Notes under the pieces: model-generated | What the model saw: the letters and a program-made list of their open reading frames with translations, nothing else | Database searches by the model: none | Told to the model about the DNA's origin: nothing | Part shown: positions 9,013 to 17,353 of the stretch, piece after piece | Position numbering within the stretch: the first letter of the stretch is position 1 | Layout: each line of letters opens with the position of its first letter | Translations under genes and position numbers: made by a program | From: Burkholderiales bacterium | GTDB lineage: Bacteria; Pseudomonadota; Gammaproteobacteria; Burkholderiales; Casimicrobiaceae | Direction: 5' to 3' | Length of the DNA stretch: 64,000 bases | Assembly: GCA_025354165.1 (NCBI GenBank) | Contig: JANXNI010000081.1 | Location: forward strand, 16,525-80,524

Positions 9013-10674
9013 TTACTTCAATCCCTTAAACCTAACCCGCTTGGGCCGCGCGCCTTCTTCACCGAGTCGATGCACTTTATCGGCTTCGTACTCATGGAAG
9101 TTGCCGTTGAAGAACGTCCATTGGCTGTCGCCTTCGCATGCGAGGATGTGGGTGCAAATCTTGTCGAGGAACCAGCGATCATGCGAGATGACCAGCGCGG
9201 TGCCGGCGAATTCGAGCAGCGCATCTTCCAGCGCACGCAATGTTTCGACGTCGAGATCATTGGACGGTTCGTCGAGCAAAAGCACGTTCGCGCCCTTGAG
9301 CAGCGTCTTCGCCAGATGCAAGCGCCCGCGCTCACCGCCGGACAAATTGCCGACCAGTTTTTGCTGATCCGCACCTTTAAAGTTGAAGCGGCCGATGTAG
9401 GCGCGGCTCTGCATTTCGAAGCGGCCGACTTGCAGAATATCCGCGCCGCCGGAGACGTCTTGCCAGACGGTTTTGTCGTTGGTGAGGCTTTCGCGGGATT
9501 GGTCGACGAAGGACATCTGCACGGTTTGGCCGATGACGACTTCGCCTTTGTCCGGCGTTTCGACGCCCTGAATCATTTTGAAGATCGTTGATTTACCGGC
9601 ACCGTTCGGGCCGATGATGCCAACGATTGCGCCGGGTGGAATGGCGAACGACAAGTCGTCGATCAGCATGCGGTCCCCGAAGCTCTTGCTGACGTTTTTG
9701 AACTCGATGACCTGATTACCCAAACGCTCCGCCACTGGGATGAAAATCTCGTTGGTTTCGTTCCTCGTCTGATATTCGTGGCTCGACAATTCTTCAAATC
9801 GTGTGAGGCGCGCCTTGCTCTTGGCCTGACGGCCCTTCGGGTTCTGGCGAACCCATTCGAGCTCTTTCTTCAACGCTTTCTGGCGGGCAGATTCGCTCGA
9901 TTCTTCTTTCTTCAGGCGGTCGCCCTTTTGCTCAAGCCACGAGCTGTAATTGCCCTTGTACGGAATGCCCTGTCCGCGATCTAGTTCGAGAATCCATTCG
10001 GCCGCGTTGTCCAGGAAGTAGCGATCATGGGTAACGGCGACCACGGTGCCCGCATAGCGCGACAAAAATTGCTCCAGCCATTCCACGCTCTCGGCGTCCA
10101 GGTGGTTGGTCGGTTCGTCAAGCAACAGCATGTCCGGCTTCGATAACAACAGGCGACAGAGCGCGACGCGGCGCTTCTCACCACCGGATAAATGACCCAC
10201 TTTTGCGTCCCACGGCGGCAGACGTAGTGCGTCGGCTGCGACTTCAAGCTGAGCTTCGGTGTTGTGGCCGTCGCCCGATGCGATGATGGCTTCCAGTTCG
10301 GCCTGCTCTTTCGCGAGCGCATCGAAATCGGCATCTTCCTCACCATACGCGGCATACACCTCATCAAGCCGCGCTTGAGCTGCCTTGACGCCGCCGAGCC
10401 CTTCTTCCACCACTTCGCGAACGGTTTTATCGCCGTCAACCAGCGGCTCCTGCGGCAGATAACCGACCTTGGTGCCGGGATTCGGGCGCGCCTCGCCGGT
10501 GAAATCCTTGTCGACACCCGCCATGATTTTGAGCACGGTGGATTTGCCCGCGCCGTTCATGCCCAGAAGCCCAATCTTTGCTCCGGGGAAGAACGAAAGC
10601 GTGATGTCTTTGATGATCTGGCGTTTCGGCGGAACAATTTTGCTCACGCCGTTCATGGTGTAGATGTATTGCAT
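9013..10674 (-). CDS. ettA: Energy-dependent translational throttle protein EttA (ABC-F)
   Basis: A soluble ABC-F ATPase that binds the ribosomal E site and gates early elongation according to the ATP/ADP ratio. The 553-residue length fits EttA exactly. It starts MQYIYTMNGVSKIVPPKR and has two ATPase domains: Walker A at residues 38-46 (GMNGAGKST) and a second GPNGAGKST. Signatures LSGGEKRRV and LSGGERGRL are each followed by an LLLDEP Walker B. The linker between domains is lysine and arginine-rich. It has no transmembrane segments and no transport role is expected. Confidence 0.95.
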   Translation of the reverse strand: MQYIYTMNGVSKIVPPKRQIIKDITLSFFPGAKIGLLGMNGAGKSTVLKIMAGVDKDFTGEARPNPGTKVGYLPQEPLVDGDKTVREVVEEGLGGVKAAQARLDEVYAAYGEEDADFDALAKEQAELEAIIASGDGHNTEAQLEVAADALRLPPWDAKVGHLSGGEKRRVALCRLLLSKPDMLLLDEPTNHLDAESVEWLEQFLSRYAGTVVAVTHDRYFLDNAAEWILELDRGQGIPYKGNYSSWLEQKGDRLKKEESSESARQKALKKELEWVRQNPKGRQAKSKARLTRFEELSSHEYQTRNETNEIFIPVAERLGNQVIEFKNVSKSFGDRMLIDDLSFAIPPGAIVGIIGPNGAGKSTIFKMIQGVETPDKGEVVIGQTVQMSFVDQSRESLTNDKTVWQDVSGGADILQVGRFEMQSRAYIGRFNFKGADQQKLVGNLSGGERGRLHLAKTLLKGANVLLLDEPSNDLDVETLRALEDALLEFAGTALVISHDRWFLDKICTHILACEGDSQWTFFNGNFHEYEADKVHRLGEEGARPKRVRFKGLK

Positions 10675-10729
10675 ATCTGGGGCAGGCCTGCGATGAAAGG
10701 TGAGGCGATTTTTTCGCCTTAACCCATAA

Positions 10730-12814
10730 TTATCTCAGGCCAGTCCATTCAGGCGAGATGCGCGCGCCTCCGGTGGTAAGTCGCGTTTCGATTTCAGCGG
10801 GCGACATCGGGCGCTCAAACAAAAATCCCTGCCCGTAAATGACGCCTTCGGCGATCAAGAACTCCGCCTGCTCGCTGGTTTCGATGCCCTCGGCGATGAC
10901 GTGAATCCCAAGGCTCTTCGCCAGCGTCGACAGCGCCCGAACTATCGCCACGTCCACCCGCCGGTGCGGCACGCCTTGTATAAAGCTGCGATCCAGTTTC
11001 ACCAGATCAATGCGCAGGCGTTTGAGATAGGCAAGCGACGAATAACCCGCGCCCAGATCGTCGAGTACGACGCGTACACCGAGCGCCCGAAGCCCGTTGA
11101 CGGTGGTCACGCTGGCGACGTCAGCGTCGACCAGTACGCTCTCTGTCAGTTCGACGAACAATCGCTGCGCGGGCAAGCCGTGGTTTTTTAGCTGTGTGGC
11201 GATGAAGTCGACGAAATCTACTTCGCGCAACTGATGCGCAGAAACATTGATCGTCAGTCGAAGCGGCGCGCTAAATTGCCGCGACCACTGCCCCGCCTGC
11301 GCAATCGCCTGCGTGGCGATAGCTCGCCCCACGCGTCCGATCAGCCCTTGTTCCTCTGCGGTCGCAATAAATTGTTCTGGCATCAGGAGCCCACGCGTGG
11401 GGTGCTGCCAGCGCGCCAGCGCCTCGACCCCGCGCCAGAGCCCCGCCGGCATCTCAATAATGGGCTGATAGACGGTGAACAATTCATCCCGATCCACTGC
11501 CATGCGCAGGTCGGTGGCAACCATCAACTGGTGCCGCGCCTTTTCTGCTAGTGCTGGTGCAAATCGTTCGGCGCTGCTCGCACCTTTGCTCTTTGCCGAA
11601 AACATCGCCAGATCGGCGTGCACCAAAAGCTCGTTGAAGCTCTGCGCGTCATCGGGAGATAGCGCGATACCGATGCTCGCACCGAGGTCAAAACTCATGC
11701 CCAGAATGAGCAATGGATCCACGAACGCAGAGAGCAATTGCGACGCTTTGAGCACGGCATCGCCATCGCCATGAACAGGCATCATCAGACCAAATTCATC
11801 GCCTCCCAAACGCGCCAGAATGTCCTCGGGCCTCACGACGGTTCGCAGCCGTCGCGCGACCTCCCGCAGCACCGCGTCGCCGACCCGGTGACCGTGCGCG
11901 TCATTAACCAGCTTGAAGCGATTTAAATCGATAAACAGCATCGCAAATCGTTGCGCAGCGGCAGTGCCATTGGTCAGCCGCGCCTCGCACAACTGCTCGA
12001 AATGCATGCGATTATTGAGCCCGGTTAGTGCATCAGTTTTCGCCAGGTCTTTCAGCCGTGCCTGATCATGCATGCGCTGTGTGACGTCGCGCAAGTTCAT
12101 CACGATGCCGCCGACTGCGGGGTCGTCCGAGCAGTCGTTAGCGAACGTACCAATAAAGCGATACGAGCCGTCGCTGTGACGATGGCGGGCGATACTTTCA
12201 CGACCAGTGTTCATGCGCTGCGTCACGTTGTAGAGCTCGGCGCGATGCTCGGCGACATCGTCCTCATGTATGCCGTCGAAAAGATTGGTGCCGGTCAATG
12301 CCTCGGGCGTCACGCCTAACAGTGGCCAGACGCCGGCGCTCGCATACAGCACGCGGCCATCGATCCCGACAATCGTGGTGGCCACGAGCGCTCGTTCGGT
12401 CAGCGCACGGAAGCGTCGCTCACTATCGCGTAAAAGCGCTTCCGTGCGTAACCGGTCAGTGATGTCCTCAACCGTGCCTTCCAGCATCACGATCTCGCCG
12501 TGCCCATTGCGCAGCACATGCGCGGTTTCCGAGACCCAGATGCGTTTGCGTGTCTTGTGCTGGTACACCTCGGAGATGAAATTGGTGACGTAGCCGTTGG
12601 TTTGCATTTGCGTGAGAAATACATCGCGGCGCCCCGGGTCAACGTACCACTGGCTCAGATCGTCGATCGCCGCCAATGCATCCACCTCGCTGTCATAGCC
12701 GTTGAGCCGGGCCAAAGCAAGGTTAGTGCGCACCTGATGACCATCAACGGTCGATCGGTATGCGCCGATCAAGAGCAGATCGAAGAGGCTGTCAGTGGCG
12801 GGATAGGTGGGCAT
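10730..12814 (-). CDS. PAS-PAS-GGDEF-EAL cyclic-di-GMP enzyme
   Basis: A cytoplasmic sensor protein expected to make and/or degrade cyclic di-GMP. The 694 residues (ATG at 12814; a TTG just before it is less likely) contain two PAS/PAC regions (~20-250), a GGDEF domain with intact RLGGDEFG near residue 335, and an EAL domain beginning VEALARWQHP near residue 460. EAL catalytic segments look complete: VELTES, DDLGAGYSSL, KLDRSFIQ and AEGIET. Both active sites are therefore potentially functional. No transmembrane segment is seen. The input signal is unknown; it sits alone, divergent from the PhzF-family gene. Confidence 0.93.
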   Translation of the reverse strand: MPTYPATDSLFDLLLIGAYRSTVDGHQVRTNLALARLNGYDSEVDALAAIDDLSQWYVDPGRRDVFLTQMQTNGYVTNFISEVYQHKTRKRIWVSETAHVLRNGHGEIVMLEGTVEDITDRLRTEALLRDSERRFRALTERALVATTIVGIDGRVLYASAGVWPLLGVTPEALTGTNLFDGIHEDDVAEHRAELYNVTQRMNTGRESIARHRHSDGSYRFIGTFANDCSDDPAVGGIVMNLRDVTQRMHDQARLKDLAKTDALTGLNNRMHFEQLCEARLTNGTAAAQRFAMLFIDLNRFKLVNDAHGHRVGDAVLREVARRLRTVVRPEDILARLGGDEFGLMMPVHGDGDAVLKASQLLSAFVDPLLILGMSFDLGASIGIALSPDDAQSFNELLVHADLAMFSAKSKGASSAERFAPALAEKARHQLMVATDLRMAVDRDELFTVYQPIIEMPAGLWRGVEALARWQHPTRGLLMPEQFIATAEEQGLIGRVGRAIATQAIAQAGQWSRQFSAPLRLTINVSAHQLREVDFVDFIATQLKNHGLPAQRLFVELTESVLVDADVASVTTVNGLRALGVRVVLDDLGAGYSSLAYLKRLRIDLVKLDRSFIQGVPHRRVDVAIVRALSTLAKSLGIHVIAEGIETSEQAEFLIAEGVIYGQGFLFERPMSPAEIETRLTTGGARISPEWTGLR

Positions 12815-12918
12815 CAATCAGCGAAGGTGCGAGCGGCTTTCAGCCTGTGCGATCAGCCCGAGCGGTTACGATGCACGATCATAACCAGTTTTCTGCACCA
12901 TTAACCCGATCCGTCGTC

Positions 12919-13785
12919 ATGCGCACCTATCGATACCACCTCGTTAATGTCTTCGTCGAATCTGATGCGGCCACCTTTGGCGGCAATCCGCTCTGTGTGT
13001 TTGAGAATGCGCGGGGCATGTCCGACTGCGAAATGCAATCGCTCGCGGCGCAGTTCAATTTGTCAGAAACGACGTTTCTTCTGCCGCGTGACAACGCGCC
13101 ACCAAACGTGCGAATCTTCACGCCCGCGTTTGAGATGCCGTTTGCTGGGCATCCTACGATTGGCACGTCGTTCGTTGTCAATGCTATTGGACTGCCCGGC
13201 TGCACGGGCAATGCATTGACGCTCAACATGAAGGCGGGTGACATCCCGGTGACACTGGAAGCCGCGGGATGGACGCTCACGGCGAACGCCCACGCCAGCC
13301 GTAGCAGTGGAATTTCTCGTGCGGACACCGCAGTAATGCTGGGTATCGCGGAGGCTGATCTCGCGCAGGAAGCCCGCTATGTGGACAATGGCAGCGAGCA
13401 ACTGGTGATCCCGGTTGCCTCGGTCGAAGCGCTCGCACGCGTCAAACCGAGCGCTCAGTTGTTGTCAAAGTTTGTCCGCAACAAGCTGGAGCGTTATCTC
13501 GCCTATGTCGTCGCCCGTGTCTCTAAGGATCGCTTTCAGGTGCGCTTTTTCTTCCCGAAAGACGGCGACATGATGGCGGAGGATCCGGGAACGGGCTCCG
13601 CCTGCGCGTGTCTGGGTGGCTATCTGCTTGATTCGGGCGAACCCACGCCGTCGCAGTTCACAGTGACGCAGGGCGAGTTCATTAACCGCCTGAATGTGCT
13701 GCAGCTCTCATTGACGGCGGACAAGCGGGTTCGTGTTGGCGGGCGCGTGGTGGCGCTTGGCAGCGGAGAGATTCGTCTGCCGTGA
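12919..13785 (+). CDS. PhzF family isomerase/epimerase-like protein
   Basis: A 288-residue member of the PhzF fold (duplicated diaminopimelate-epimerase-like halves). Translation starts at MRTYRYHLVNVF; upstream in-frame codons overlap the divergent GGDEF-EAL gene and are not conserved in style. Visible motifs are GGNPLCVF, the SETTF segment with the putative catalytic Glu near residue 50, EMPFAGHPTIG, and EDPGTGSAC. No phenazine genes are nearby, so this is one of the many PhzF relatives of unknown substrate. Confidence 0.88.
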   Translation: MRTYRYHLVNVFVESDAATFGGNPLCVFENARGMSDCEMQSLAAQFNLSETTFLLPRDNAPPNVRIFTPAFEMPFAGHPTIGTSFVVNAIGLPGCTGNALTLNMKAGDIPVTLEAAGWTLTANAHASRSSGISRADTAVMLGIAEADLAQEARYVDNGSEQLVIPVASVEALARVKPSAQLLSKFVRNKLERYLAYVVARVSKDRFQVRFFFPKDGDMMAEDPGTGSACACLGGYLLDSGEPTPSQFTVTQGEFINRLNVLQLSLTADKRVRVGGRVVALGSGEIRLP

Positions 13786-13810
13786 CGGCCCTTGCTCGTC
13801 TCAAGCGTTG

Positions 13811-14707
13811 TCACCATTCAGAAAGGCAGCTGTAACCAGTTTTTGCGTAGTACACGCCGATCTCTGCTCCGAGGCCTGCAAAAGGTATGTCGATCACCGT
13901 GATGGATTGATAGTCCGTATCAACCAGTGTGGACGACCAAACGCCTTTGGCAACGCCATATAGTTCGGCTTCAACGCCTGGTTTGAGGGCGATATCTTTC
14001 AGCACTTTCAGGCGTGCGGCGTCGTCCAGTCGTTCCAGCATCAGGCTTGCCGTCTTCAGTAGCGGACCCAGCTTGCCAGCACCCTTGACCAGGTCAGCAA
14101 ATTTGCCGCCAAAGCTCAGTGCCCAGTCGAGGCCGTCGGCGGTGTATGAGCTGAACTCCGTGGCTCTGGTAAAGCCAGTAGCAAATACGACGGCGAAACC
14201 GACAGCACCACCTACCGATATTCCAGCTCGCGCGCCAAGTGCGCCGATGCCACAGCCGTGGCCGCGACTCGCACAGTTAAATAGCGCTGCAACTTGTCCT
14301 TCACCGCCCACCGCCAAGCCGCCGCCACCCTTGAGCATCAGTCCGACCCACGAATGTGGCACCGGTTTATCCGATGGCCGCCAGAAACCCGTTCGTGGTA
14401 ATTGCCCGGATGGGCTCGCGCCGTAAGCAGTGCCGCCACCAAGGCCTCCGGCAAGGCCAAGATAGACGAAGCGCGATCCGTCGGGATTGAACAGCTCGAT
14501 AGAGATGCCGGGCGTTTCCTTGTAAATGCCGAAGCCCGTGAATCCTGGCAAGTTCGCCTTCGCACTCGGAGACATCGCGGCTACGTTTTTCGCCCACCAT
14601 TGCGGCGAAGTGAATAGGTCACCCGGCCGAAACACGGAATACTGCTTGGTTTGAAGCTCGACCTGCGTCGACATACTTTGAATACTGACGTCAACATAAC
14701 GCGACAT
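13811..14707 (-). CDS. Unrecognised glycine-rich protein
   Basis: I do not recognise this 298-residue protein. It has a good ribosome site (GAGGGG) 7 bp before the ATG. There is no signal peptide. The first ~75 residues are mixed and polar, with FRPGDLF and QWWAKNVAAM. Residues ~80-190 are strongly glycine and alanine-rich and moderately hydrophobic (GGLGGGTAYG, GGGGLAVGGEG), and include a cysteine pair in NCASRGHGCG. The remainder is helical and then a hydrophobic beta-like end. The glycine-rich middle could insert into membranes, as in some toxins, but this is speculation. It converges on the PhzF-family gene. Confidence 0.7.
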   Translation of the reverse strand: MSRYVDVSIQSMSTQVELQTKQYSVFRPGDLFTSPQWWAKNVAAMSPSAKANLPGFTGFGIYKETPGISIELFNPDGSRFVYLGLAGGLGGGTAYGASPSGQLPRTGFWRPSDKPVPHSWVGLMLKGGGGLAVGGEGQVAALFNCASRGHGCGIGALGARAGISVGGAVGFAVVFATGFTRATEFSSYTADGLDWALSFGGKFADLVKGAGKLGPLLKTASLMLERLDDAARLKVLKDIALKPGVEAELYGVAKGVWSSTLVDTDYQSITVIDIPFAGLGAEIGVYYAKTGYSCLSEW

Positions 14708-15012
14708 GATGAACCCCTCGATTCAGAGTTGGCCGGGCGCGATGATGTTGAGCGCGGTTCTCATGTTGCTGCGCACAATCAATTCGCTTCTCTAGCCTGG
14801 AGCTCATTATTGGCCAAAGCCGGTACTTATGATCGGCGCAAACGGCTTCGGGGGGTTACGACAGGTTACGTGACGTATCTGTTGGTCAACAACTGAGCGG
14901 CGTTTTGCAGTCCGATCACGGCATCGAAATGTTGAAGGGCTGAAGGAGTCCAGGGTTGTAAGGTTCGCTTATTGACTACGACAAACCGCAACCCAATGGC
15001 CGGATTTCAACT
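14708..15012. other. Intergenic region between divergent genes
   Basis: The 305-bp gap separates the glycine-rich orphan gene from the DUF1223 gene, so two promoters are expected. I saw no repeat copy, no convincing promoter hexamers and no small gene in it. An open frame at 14651-14896 has no family-like features. Confidence 0.5.
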
Positions 15013-15762
15013 ATGCCCCGTCGTTTTCAACTACTCACGTTAGCGCTGTTCGGCGCGGTTTCGTCTGTCAGCGCAGCCAACGACGCGTGCAAAACCGTAA
15101 GCAAACTGACCGTGCCGACCGTGATTGAGCTCTACACCTCGGAAGGGTGCAATTCCTGCCCGCCAGCCGATCAATGGTTGTCACAAACCGTCGCGCAGAT
15201 GCGTGGCGTAAAAGACAACAACGTGATTGCGCTTGCATTCCATGTTGACTATTGGGACTACATCGGCTGGAAAGACATATTCGCGCAGCCGTCGTTTTCG
15301 CAGCGACAATCTGCACTCGCCCGGAGCGGTGGCGCGTCGGGCGTTTATACCCCGCAGGTGTTTGTAAACGGGAAGGATGACCGTAGCTGGATGCGCGGCG
15401 GCAGTCAGCCTTCGGCGGCGCCAGCGCCCGTGAAGTTCACGCTGACATCGCAGTGGCGCGACGATAAAGTCGTCGTGAGTGGCAAGCTGTCGGAGGCAAA
15501 CGCGGCAGTTCGCTTGCGGTATGCGGTCACCGAAAACAGTCTGGTCAGCACGGTCAAAGCCGGCGAAAACAGAGGCGAAACGCTGCACCACGACGCCGTC
15601 GTGCGCGCTCACGGCACGCTAACCGCCGACAGCGCTGGTGCATTCAACGCAACTGTTCGCGTGCCCGCTGAAATGCGCCGTAATTCGAGTTTGTTGCACG
15701 TCATCGCCGAAGACGCACGCGGAAATCCGGTTGCTGCGGCGACTTTGGCTTGCGTTTTGTAG
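15013..15762 (+). CDS. Exported DUF1223 thioredoxin-fold protein
   Basis: A 249-residue secreted protein with a signal peptide (MPRRFQLLTLALFGAVSSVSA). The mature part begins with the DUF1223 signature VIELYTSEGCNSCPPAD, where Cys46 and Cys49 form a CxxC as in thioredoxins. The conserved segment HVDYWDYIGWKD follows. The C-terminal ~110 residues are beta-rich. It is probably periplasmic and redox-active; the partner is unknown. Its stop lies 4 bp before palindromic repeat copy 3. Confidence 0.88.
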   Translation: MPRRFQLLTLALFGAVSSVSAANDACKTVSKLTVPTVIELYTSEGCNSCPPADQWLSQTVAQMRGVKDNNVIALAFHVDYWDYIGWKDIFAQPSFSQRQSALARSGGASGVYTPQVFVNGKDDRSWMRGGSQPSAAPAPVKFTLTSQWRDDKVVVSGKLSEANAAVRLRYAVTENSLVSTVKAGENRGETLHHDAVVRAHGTLTADSAGAFNATVRVPAEMRRNSSLLHVIAEDARGNPVAAATLACVL

Positions 15763-15766
15763 GCAT

Positions 15767-15882
15767 CAGCTTTTCACTGAAAGTACGACTACACGTGGGC
15801 TAAAGGCAAAATAGCGCTAAAGTCGAAAATTTGCCTAATGGCCGTTTAGCCCATACGCATAGGGCATTCCAGCGAAAAGCTG
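15767..15882. repeat. Dispersed palindromic repeat, copy 3
   Basis: Both ends are near perfect: CAGCTTTTCACTGAAAG on the left and CCAGCGAAAAGCTG on the right. The boxes GGGCTAAA and TTTAGCCC are symmetrically placed around the centre at GTCGAA (15822-15827). Both termini lie 57.5 bp from the midpoint, giving 116 bp. This is one of the clearest copies. Confidence 0.88.
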
Positions 15883-16021
15883 CTTTCGTAGGGTGTGCAT
15901 CAAAATGCGCACCGTCGTCGCGTCTATCCTCATTGATTTTTCGAGCCAACGGTGCGCACGCTGGTACGCATCCGACAGGGCACGTGCTTTACGCACGCCA
16001 GCGATTGCGCAATAGTCCAGA

Positions 16022-16043
16022 CTGTATTACAGTAGTAGTACAG
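16022..16043. promoter_or_regulatory. Probable autoregulatory operator of the GntR/YtrA regulator
   Basis: CTGTATTACAG (16022-16032) is a perfect palindrome. The longer CTGTA...TACAG spans 16022-16043, about 30 bp before the GTG start of the regulator gene. YtrA-type GntR proteins typically bind inverted repeats with TGTA/TACA half-sites that overlap their own promoter. The placement fits self-repression of the regulator-ABC operon. Confidence 0.6.
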
Positions 16044-16071
16044 TAGACAAACGCAAATCCATCACACAAAC

Positions 16072-16467
16072 GTGTTCCGCTTCGATCTTTCACCTTCATC
16101 ACCGACGCCGATCTATCGCCAGATTGTTGATCAGGTGGCGCGTGCGGTGGCTTCTGGCAGCTTGCAGGCGGGCGACGAATTGCCGTCCGTTCGTGCTGTC
16201 GCGCAGCAGCATGTGGTGAACCCTATGACGGTGTCGAAGGCGTATGCGCTGCTCGAACAGCAGGGCACCATCGAGCGACGCCGCGGGCTCGGCATGATCG
16301 TTCGCGCGGGCGAGGCGTCGGCGCTCGACGAGCGACTTGCCTTACTGCAACCCGCACTGGATCACGCAGCAGCGGTGAGCCGTCAGCTTGCTATCACGCC
16401 GAAGCAGGCGATGGCCGCTCTGAAACTTACCCTCGAACTCCCAAACAAGGTGAATCTCGATGAATGA
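16072..16467 (+). CDS. GntR family transcriptional regulator, YtrA subfamily
   Basis: A 131-residue regulator with an N-terminal winged helix (~10-78; IYRQIVDQVARAVASG, GDELPSVRAVAQQ, NPMTVSKAYALLEQQG) and a short helical tail instead of a large effector domain, as in the YtrA branch. It starts with GTG and no clear ribosome site is seen, so the transcript may be nearly leaderless. The next gene starts 8 bp before this stop. YtrA regulators usually repress the ABC exporter genes they precede, which matches this operon and the operator at 16022-16043. Confidence 0.9.
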   Translation: MFRFDLSPSSPTPIYRQIVDQVARAVASGSLQAGDELPSVRAVAQQHVVNPMTVSKAYALLEQQGTIERRRGLGMIVRAGEASALDERLALLQPALDHAAAVSRQLAITPKQAMAALKLTLELPNKVNLDE

Positions 16468-17353
16468 GCCTAACGCCACGACGGCCACCACAGCCGCGAT
16501 CAACGTCGATCATTTGAGTCTTTCCTACGGTGGCGTCACCGTGGTGAACGACGTGAGTTTTTCGGTCGCACCGGGCTCGGTGCTCGGCATCCTCGGCCGC
16601 AACGGTGCGGGCAAAACATCGCTGCTGCAATGCATGCTCGGACTCACGGTGGCGCAGACGGGAACAGCGGATTTACTGGGCTGCCCGAGCCTTGCGCTGA
16701 CCGACGACGTGAAGGCGCGATTGGGCTACGTCGCGCAGTCGCCGGAGCTGTTCGACTGGCTACGCGTTCGCGAACAGATTTCGCTGATCGGCGGGCTCTA
16801 CCCCGGCTGGTCGGAGGCGCGCGCGCAGGCGCTGTGCCGACGATTCGACCTGCCGGACGACATGCGTGTGAGGAAACTCTCGCCCGGCGAAAAGCAGCGT
16901 CTCGCGATCGTGCTGGCGCTCGCCCATCGGCCGGAACTGCTAGTGTTTGACGAACCCGTAGCGAGCCTCGATCCGGTCGGGCGGCGCGATTTTTTGCGCT
17001 CATTGTTTGAGCAGGAATCGTTAAACGGCGAAGCCGTGACCGTCGTGATTTCAAGTCATCTGCTGGAAGACCTTGAGCGCGTCGCAACGCATTTGTTGTT
17101 CTTAAATCACGGACGCATTCAGCTCATGGGCGCACGCGACGAATTGTCGGAACAGGTGCGGCTGTTCGTGACGAAACATGGGCTGGCCGCGCAACCCGGT
17201 TTGCTGCACAGTAAAAAACTGGACGATCACACCTGGCAGCACGTGCTTGACTTGCGCCAGTTTCCAGCGGATGCCCTGCCGCCCGGCACGCACGTTGACG
17301 AAGACATGCATGCGCTCGGCCTCGCCGACCTTTTTGTGGCGCTCAACTCATGA
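16460..17353 (+). CDS. ABC transporter ATP-binding protein
   Basis: A 297-residue ATPase subunit of an export-type ABC transporter. Walker A is GRNGAGKTS near residue 50, the signature is the variant KLSPGEKQR (Pro instead of Gly in LSGGE), and Walker B is ELLVFDEP followed by SLDP and a switch His in ISSHLL. It has a C-terminal extension of ~80 residues. It overlaps the regulator gene by 8 bp and the permease by 4 bp (ATGA), so all three form one operon. The LSPGE form is seen in other YtrB-like ATPases. The substrate is unknown. Confidence 0.9.
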   Translation: MNEPNATTATTAAINVDHLSLSYGGVTVVNDVSFSVAPGSVLGILGRNGAGKTSLLQCMLGLTVAQTGTADLLGCPSLALTDDVKARLGYVAQSPELFDWLRVREQISLIGGLYPGWSEARAQALCRRFDLPDDMRVRKLSPGEKQRLAIVLALAHRPELLVFDEPVASLDPVGRRDFLRSLFEQESLNGEAVTVVISSHLLEDLERVATHLLFLNHGRIQLMGARDELSEQVRLFVTKHGLAAQPGLLHSKKLDDHTWQHVLDLRQFPADALPPGTHVDEDMHALGLADLFVALNS

